NCBI GenBank assembly: GCA_041485385.1
Contig: JBGPJM010000210.1
Span: 1-8,689 of the forward strand
Direction: 5' to 3'
From: JBGPJM01 sp041485385
Lineage (GTDB): Bacteria; Planctomycetota; Phycisphaerae; Phycisphaerales; UBA1924
Length of the DNA stretch: 8,689 nucleotides
Shown here: positions 5,814 through 8,689 of the stretch, one piece after another
How the letters are laid out: every line of letters starts with the position of its first letter
Position numbering within the stretch: the first letter of the stretch is position 1
Notes under the pieces: generated by a model
Databases searched by the model: none
Told to the model about the DNA's origin: nothing
What the model saw: only the letters and a program-made list of their open reading frames with translations
Made by a program: the position numbers and the translations under genes

Positions 5814-6296
5814 GTGCGGGGCTCGAGAAGGATCACCTGGGCAGCCAAGTACGGGGGGCTGGCGCTCTCGGCGACCCTCTTGCTCGCGACGGTCATCTGG
5901 CGCGGCAGCAGGTGGGATCAATGCCGATGGGGCCGCTCCTATTGGGCGTTGGGCCACCGTGATATCCAGGTGATCGTCGCGGGCTCTGGCGCACCCGGCA
6001 CGCAACACGGTTACGGTGTAGCGGAGGCGATGTTCGAGAAGGGGCTCCTTCGAACTCGGACGGGCTTCGCGTACGAGTGGCTGGGCGACTCGCTACTCCT
6101 TGCGGTGCCTCTTTGGTTCCTGGTGGGAGTCGTCGCGCCAGCGACGGGGGTTGCATGGTGGGTCGGCCGCAGGCAGGTGCGGCCCGGGTGCTGCCGCGCC
6201 TGCGGCTACGACCTGCGAGGGCTGCACGCGGGAGCGGATAGGGTGTGCCCCGAGTGCGGAGCGGCGGCGACTGGCGGCGGGGTCACAGAAATGTAA
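5814..6296 (+). CDS. Two-TM protein with C-terminal CxxC...CxxC zinc ribbon (paralog 1)
   Basis: The protein is 160 aa. GTG 5814 (VRGSRRITW) is chosen because it aligns with the GTG of the downstream paralog and has gagg (5805-5808) 5 nt upstream; GTG 5808 is two codons longer and also usable. Layout: basic N-terminus; TM1 about 13-29 (YGGLALSATLLLATVIW); a soluble loop of about 60 residues; TM2 about 94-117 (LLLAVPLWFLVGVVAPATG); RR; then the ribbon CRAC (127-130)-GYDLRGL-CPEC (145-148). This CGYDLRG...CPECG tail recurs in planctomycete membrane proteins of unknown role; zinc binding follows from the four cysteines. The inside-positive segments put the N-terminus and ribbon in the cytoplasm and the loop outside. 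Substrate or partner is unknown. Confidence 0.8.
   Translation: MRGSRRITWAAKYGGLALSATLLLATVIWRGSRWDQCRWGRSYWALGHRDIQVIVAGSGAPGTQHGYGVAEAMFEKGLLRTRTGFAYEWLGDSLLLAVPLWFLVGVVAPATGVAWWVGRRQVRPGCCRACGYDLRGLHAGADRVCPECGAAATGGGVTEM
6181..6259 (+). repeat. Zinc-ribbon coding repeat, copy 1 of 2
   Basis: Positions 6181-6224 match 6785-6828 at 42 of 44 bases, and 6243-6259 match 6856-6872 exactly over 17 bases. These segments encode the zinc ribbon of the two tandem paralogs. Divergence elsewhere in the genes is much greater, so this part is either strongly constrained or homogenised by gene conversion. Confidence 0.85.
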
Positions 6297-6390
6297 ATGG
6301 GTCCGCCCCGTCCCTCGCACGCTGCAATCCCGCGGCATCGACCATCGTCAGGCTGGAGTCGCGGGACCCTCGGGGGTTGCGGAGATCGGC

Positions 6391-6894
6391 GTGCGAACAC
6401 GAAAGGCGCTCGCTCGGGCGGTGAGATACGCGGGGGCGGTGTTGACCGCGCTGGTGGTGGCGGGCGCGGTGTGCGCGTGGTGGTCGGGCAAGTCACACGG
6501 AGTGACGTGGGGGGAGAGCCAGGTGTGGTTAGGGCCCAGCGGTATGCGTGCGTCGATCGGCTTGGGTGAAGTCAAACCGCCTTGGTACTTGAAGGATTGG
6601 AAGGACACGCCGCGCGGGATCCGCGATTTGATGTTCCGGATGGAGTTGGACGGAGCGACGCGCTGGGGGTTCGCGTGCGAACGGGCCCGAGGCCGGCTGC
6701 TCCTTGCCGCGCCGATGTGGTTCATCGTGGGCTCAGTCGCGGCACCGACGGCGCTCGCGTGGTGGGTCGCGCGGAAGCGACCGGGGCCCGGGTGTTGCCG
6801 CGCCTGCGGGTACGACCTGCGAGGGCTGGGCGCGGGCGTGCAGGCCGGCGATGTGGTGTGCCCCGAGTGCGGGGCTACACGTCGGCGATGGTGA
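6391..6894 (+). CDS. Two-TM protein with C-terminal CxxC...CxxC zinc ribbon (paralog 2)
   Basis: The protein is 167 aa. GTG 6391 follows GGAG (6381-6384) by 6 nt; the frame is open back to 6100 but that part is paralog 1's shadow. It has the same plan as paralog 1: basic VRTRKALARAVRY; TM1 about 13-31 (AGAVLTALVVAGAVCAWW); a longer soluble loop with KPPWYLKDWKDTPRGIRDL; TM2 about 103-126 (LLLAAPMWFIVGSVAAPTAL); ARKR; then CRAC (136-139)-GYDLRGL-CPEC (157-160). TM2 and ribbon align closely with paralog 1, while the loop hardly aligns, so the outside loop may carry the specificity. The last residues (TRRRW) come from DNA shared with the antisense mini-gene, which it overlaps tail-to-tail by 20 nt. 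Confidence 0.8.
   Translation: MRTRKALARAVRYAGAVLTALVVAGAVCAWWSGKSHGVTWGESQVWLGPSGMRASIGLGEVKPPWYLKDWKDTPRGIRDLMFRMELDGATRWGFACERARGRLLLAAPMWFIVGSVAAPTALAWWVARKRPGPGCCRACGYDLRGLGAGVQAGDVVCPECGATRRRW
6785..6872 (+). repeat. Zinc-ribbon coding repeat, copy 2 of 2
   Basis: Partner of the repeat at 6181-6259. Identity ends at 6872, just after the codons for CPECG, where the sequence passes into DNA that reads as the end of the minus-strand mini-gene. Confidence 0.85.
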
Positions 6895-7045
6895 AGCTGG
6901 AGCCGTTGTCGTGAGTGCTGCCAAGCTGATTCCATGACCCGTTGACCAGGTGGTCAACCTGGATGACCGTCGGTCGGGCCTGGGTAACGCTCGCAATCGC
7001 TTCGACCGTCAAGACGATGAGGGCGGTGCCTGTTCGAGAGAGCAT
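6875..7045 (-). CDS. 56-aa exported mini-protein, possibly a truncated secreted protein
   Basis: ATG at 7045 is preceded by AGGAGGT (7053-7059) at 7 nt spacing, the best ribosome-binding site in the window. The frame runs 56 codons to TAG at 6875. Residues 1-23 form a signal peptide (MLSRTG, core TALIVLTVEAIASV, cleavage near TQA|RP). The mature part is only about 33 residues (RPTVIQVDHLVNGSWNQLG, then STHDNGSSFTIADV). It follows the SUMF1-like gene on the same strand and overlaps its last 37 nt, so the two are probably co-transcribed and coupled. The mature sequence looks like the start of a beta-rich exported domain that ends abruptly. The gene may therefore be the 5' remnant of a longer one cut at the boundary with paralog 2, rather than a true mini-protein. 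No family recognised. Confidence 0.7.
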   Translation of the reverse strand: MLSRTGTALIVLTVEAIASVTQARPTVIQVDHLVNGSWNQLGSTHDNGSSFTIADV

Positions 7046-8070
7046 GGGCGGGACCTCCTGCGTATGAGGGCAGTGATCCCGAACACATACGCCGCCAACG
7101 CAGACGGCGCTGGAACCACGGTGGCGATCCGAAGAGTGGTGATCGAACTCTCGAGCGGGAACTCGGTCGGTAGGCTCACGATCCAGTCACTCTCCGGCGA
7201 ACTGCCGGGACCAGCAAAGGATCCTTCGGCGATGCGCCAGAACCGACGCCCGTAAATCTCCTCCAACGTCTCTTCCGTCCATTCCCGGCCGCCCCCGCTT
7301 GCGTCAAACAGCCCCCACGGCGTCATGGTGTTGGTGTACGCGCCCAAGGGGATGTAGAGGTATCCGAAACCCGGGAGATTCAGTCCGGCGCTGGTCTCAC
7401 CCTCCCCGGGCGGCGGCGGGCCGGAGACCGGCGCGGTGTCCGACCTGTTGTTGAACTCCCACCACCCTCCCTGACCCGGACCAGAACGGTCCGGGTCGTA
7501 GTACCTTGATTTCAATGCCTCGTCGAGCGTCGGGATCCAGAACTGGGCCCCGGGATTGTGCGTCCGCTGGTCGTTGAACGAGCCATCGGGGTTGCGCGTG
7601 AACGTCGAGCCGTCGTAGGCGCCATCCTGGATCTGGTCGAGCGTCGCCGGCTTGCCGTTGTTGAGCCAGTTGCAGTAGAAGGCCGCGTCGCGCCAGGTAA
7701 TTCCGTAAATGGGGATGCGTGCGGCGTCCGGCCTGCTGGAGAGCATCCAATGCTCCGGATCGGCCGGATTCAGGGTTGCCCCCCATGAGGAGGGGACGAA
7801 CAGCAGATGGTTCGGGCTCTGCCCCGCGAAGGTGTTGACGAACTCCAGCCATTGGGCGGTGGTCGTTTCAAACCGCCCGATGCGGTACTCGTACGCCACG
7901 GCGCCGCGCCCATCGACCAGCGCCCCGTGGCCCGTCGTGTACGCGGTGTTGCCCGGGCTCGTGATGGTCACGAAGTCGATGCCGTAGTCCGGCGGGCCCT
8001 GTCGGGCCCCGGCCGGCACCGCCGCTACCGCGACGAGTGCGAACGGCAACCACGCGAGGCGGGGGGTCAT
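7009..8070 (-). CDS. Exported SUMF1/formylglycine-generating-enzyme-like protein with PEP-CTERM-like anchor
   Basis: The protein is 353 aa. ATG 8070 is chosen: it opens a signal peptide (MTPRLAWLPFALVAVAAVPAGA|RQ) and has gaggg 7 nt upstream; the longer frame to 8163 adds an Arg-rich non-family stretch. Residues about 40-315 are a SUMF1-type fold: YEYRIGRFETTTAQWLEFVN (60-79), PIYGITWRDAAFYCNWLN (120-137), DGSFNDQRTHNPGAQFWIPT, YDPDRSGPGQGGWWEFNN, SDTAPVSGPPPPGEGETSAG, PWGLFDASGGGREWTEE (251-267). The paired catalytic cysteines of true FGE are not evident: the only Cys in the domain is the structural FYC. It is probably a non-catalytic, possibly ligand-binding member. The C-terminus VVPAPSALAAYVFGITALIRRRSR (318-341) is a variant PEP-CTERM exosortase signal: motif, TM, basic cluster. 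A 12-residue tail beyond RRRSR overlaps the next gene. Confidence 0.85.
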   Translation of the reverse strand: MTPRLAWLPFALVAVAAVPAGARQGPPDYGIDFVTITSPGNTAYTTGHGALVDGRGAVAYEYRIGRFETTTAQWLEFVNTFAGQSPNHLLFVPSSWGATLNPADPEHWMLSSRPDAARIPIYGITWRDAAFYCNWLNNGKPATLDQIQDGAYDGSTFTRNPDGSFNDQRTHNPGAQFWIPTLDEALKSRYYDPDRSGPGQGGWWEFNNRSDTAPVSGPPPPGEGETSAGLNLPGFGYLYIPLGAYTNTMTPWGLFDASGGGREWTEETLEEIYGRRFWRIAEGSFAGPGSSPESDWIVSLPTEFPLESSITTLRIATVVPAPSALAAYVFGITALIRRRSRPCSLEQAPPSSS

Positions 8071-8134
8071 GACCGTACCCTCGGTCGCAAGAGATTCGAC
8101 AGAGTGTCGACGCGAGAGAGAGACTCTTCTCCTC

Positions 8135-8163
8135 AACCTAGCGCACGATCGCGCGGTCGGCAA
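8135..8163 (-). promoter_or_regulatory. Possible promoter of the SUMF1-like gene
   Basis: Reading the minus strand, TTGCCG (8163-8158) and TAGGTT (8140-8135) are separated by 17 nt, giving a transcript leader of roughly 55-60 nt before ATG 8070. Both hexamers match the sigma70 consensus only partly. Confidence 0.35.
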
Positions 8164-8307
8164 CCTTGCTCGCTGGAATTGACCACTATCCGGCCGTACG
8201 TCCGGTAATTCGGGGAATTTTCCCTGTACTACGGCACCTCCGTGCTCCGAAGCTCATTGTCCGGCTGGCGACGCGGTGGTGCGCGTTCACGGGGATCGGT
8301 TCACGGG

Positions 8308-8370
8308 GTGAAGTGCGTGTGGGCGGTGTTGACCGCGCTGGGTGGCGGGTTCGTTGTGGATGTGCGTCGG
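8308..8370 (+). pseudogene. Relic of the N-terminus of a third zinc-ribbon paralog
   Basis: From GTG 8308 the frame reads VKCVWAVLTALGGGFVVDV, against VRYAGAVLTALVVAGAVC in paralog 2 (codons from 6421). At DNA level 8321-8341 is identical to 6434-6454 over 21 bases in the same codon frame, and 15 of the preceding 20-base block also match with ends aligned. Past about 8360 similarity ends: there is no soluble loop, TM2 or CxxC ribbon. It is best read as a truncated copy of the TM1 region. Chance similarity of a GC-rich TM segment is less likely given the exact 21-base run. Confidence 0.45.
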
Positions 8371-8459
8371 CCTGGGTCCCCGTGCGCAGAGGTAAAGCCA
8401 CTCGCTCACGTCAAATTCAAGCCAGCCCGCCGACCCCCCCCGAACGGTGGAGCGCGTTT

Positions 8460-8482
8460 GCGCGCGCAGAACAGGCGCGCGC
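8460..8482. repeat. Perfect GC hairpin
   Basis: gcgcgcgc (8460-8467) pairs with gcgcgcgc (8475-8482) around a 7-nt loop agaacag. There is no T-run after it on the plus strand. Confidence 0.6.
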
Positions 8483-8519
8483 GGCGCGCACAAAAGCGCA
8501 CACCTCACAATTTTCTTCT

Positions 8520-8534
8520 CCTTGTCCCACAAGG
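8520..8534. repeat. Hairpin ccttgt-ccc-acaagg
   Basis: A 6-bp perfect stem (8520-8525 with 8529-8534) and 3-nt loop lie in the AT-richer patch. It could be an operator-like palindrome or an RNA hairpin. Confidence 0.5.
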
Positions 8535-8567
8535 ACTTACGCGTTTTCACCCTCCGCTATTTCCCCG

Positions 8568-8597
8568 TTTGGGCGCGGATCCGTTGCCCAAATGGGC
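8568..8597. repeat. Two overlapping, mutually exclusive hairpins
   Basis: tttgggc (8568-8574) pairs with gcccaaa (8586-8592), with cggatccg (8576-8583) itself a palindrome inside the loop. The second arm can alternatively pair downstream: gccca (8586-8590) with tgggc (8593-8597), although its 2-nt loop would force a shorter stem in RNA. Such sharing of one arm is typical of attenuator-like leaders, but no regulated gene is visible in the window. Confidence 0.4.
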
Positions 8598-8689
8598 GTC
8601 TACCGGGAAGGCGGAGCGGAGACGCTGACGGGGCCGGAGCGTCAGGGGATCGGGGTGAGGAGGGTGGCGCGGGGTGGTCGGATCGCGTC

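Larger units (their letters stand above)
8164..8689. other. Region without a convincing gene
   Basis: Frames here on both strands are short or Arg/Pro-rich and lack family motifs. What can be seen is a 21-bp identity to zinc-ribbon paralog 2 (8321-8341), an AT-richer patch around 8500-8570, and several hairpins between 8460 and 8597. It could be the promoter/leader region of a plus-strand gene beyond the window. Confidence 0.5.

Noticed and set aside
5747..5962. ATG-started ORF (MPSKKSRGVRGG...) seven bases past the lipoprotein stop, considered as a separate gene or a frameshifted N-terminus of paralog 1
   Set aside because: It is in a different frame from paralog 1, and comparison with paralog 2 places the true start at GTG 5814, so no frameshift is needed.
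6941..6958. Palindrome gttgacca-gg-tggtcaac considered as an operator
   Set aside because: It lies inside the minus-strand mini-gene's coding sequence (VDHLVN) and far from a promoter; it is more simply a coding coincidence, though a regulatory role is not excluded.
8216..8233. AT-rich segment ggggaattttccc considered as a hairpin or operator
   Set aside because: The symmetry is imperfect and too short for a call.
8287..8550. Minus-strand ORF beginning with GTG (KTRKSLWDKEKKIVR...)
   Set aside because: It has no ribosome site or recognisable domain, and the second half is antisense to the paralog relic and Arg-rich; it runs through the hairpin cluster.
1..8689. CRISPR arrays, tRNA/rRNA genes, insertion sequences, attachment sites
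   Set aside because: No spaced direct repeats, no cloverleaf or rRNA-like segments, and no transposase, integrase or terminal inverted repeats were seen on either strand.

Overview
This window looks like chromosomal DNA of a planctomycete, probably from the Phycisphaerae side of the phylum. The evidence is very high GC, frequent GTG/TTG starts, secreted proteins with dockerin-like EF-hand C-termini (DFNxDGxVNSQDFFDFxNAFFA), a formylglycine-generating-enzyme-like (SUMF1-fold) protein with a PEP-CTERM-like VPAPSAL anchor, and two membrane proteins ending in the zinc ribbon CRACGYDLRGL...CPECGA that I associate with planctomycetes. The lineage is inferred from protein style only; no rRNA is present.

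Layout, left to right. (1) 1-103: 3' end of a secreted dockerin-type protein, followed by a GC hairpin. (2) 330-1292: exported C-type-lectin-domain protein with its own dockerin-like tail, closed by a convincing intrinsic terminator (1328-1365). (3) 1366-1609: non-coding, with a long hairpin at 1529-1569. (4) 1610-2503 (minus): exported helical protein of unknown function, divergent from (5) pyrE (2650-3195, TTG start), which is coupled through a GTGA overlap to (6) a phosphoglucosamine/phosphomannomutase-family gene (3192-4793). That gene carries low-complexity insertions, including a triplicated 8-mer and a strong G-quadruplex motif. A C-rich, G-poor stretch follows. (7) 4902-5165: small beta-rich protein, probably leaderless, coupled by another GTGA overlap to (8) a cysteine-rich lipoprotein (5162-5740). 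(9) 5814-6296 and 6391-6894: tandem paralogous two-TM zinc-ribbon proteins. (10) Minus strand: the SUMF1-like PEP-CTERM protein (8070-7009), then a 56-codon exported mini-protein (7045-6875) with an excellent Shine-Dalgarno, whose 3' end collides with the second paralog. (11) 8164-8689: no convincing gene; it holds a probable decayed fragment of a third zinc-ribbon paralog and a cluster of hairpins.

Functionally, pyrE (UMP synthesis) and the hexosamine/hexose phosphate mutase (precursors for nucleotide sugars and envelope polymers) are housekeeping genes sharing an operon. Nearly everything else is exported or membrane-bound and typical of a planctomycete cell envelope and secretome. I see no mobile element, CRISPR array, tRNA or rRNA. 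Nothing here can be called a new defence or metabolic system from sequence alone. The most original signals are the overlooked 56-codon secreted ORF and the apparent recombination joint at its end, the zinc-ribbon paralog family with a relic copy, the in-gene G-quadruplex/8-mer insertion, and the leaderless small gene coupled to a Cys-rich lipoprotein.
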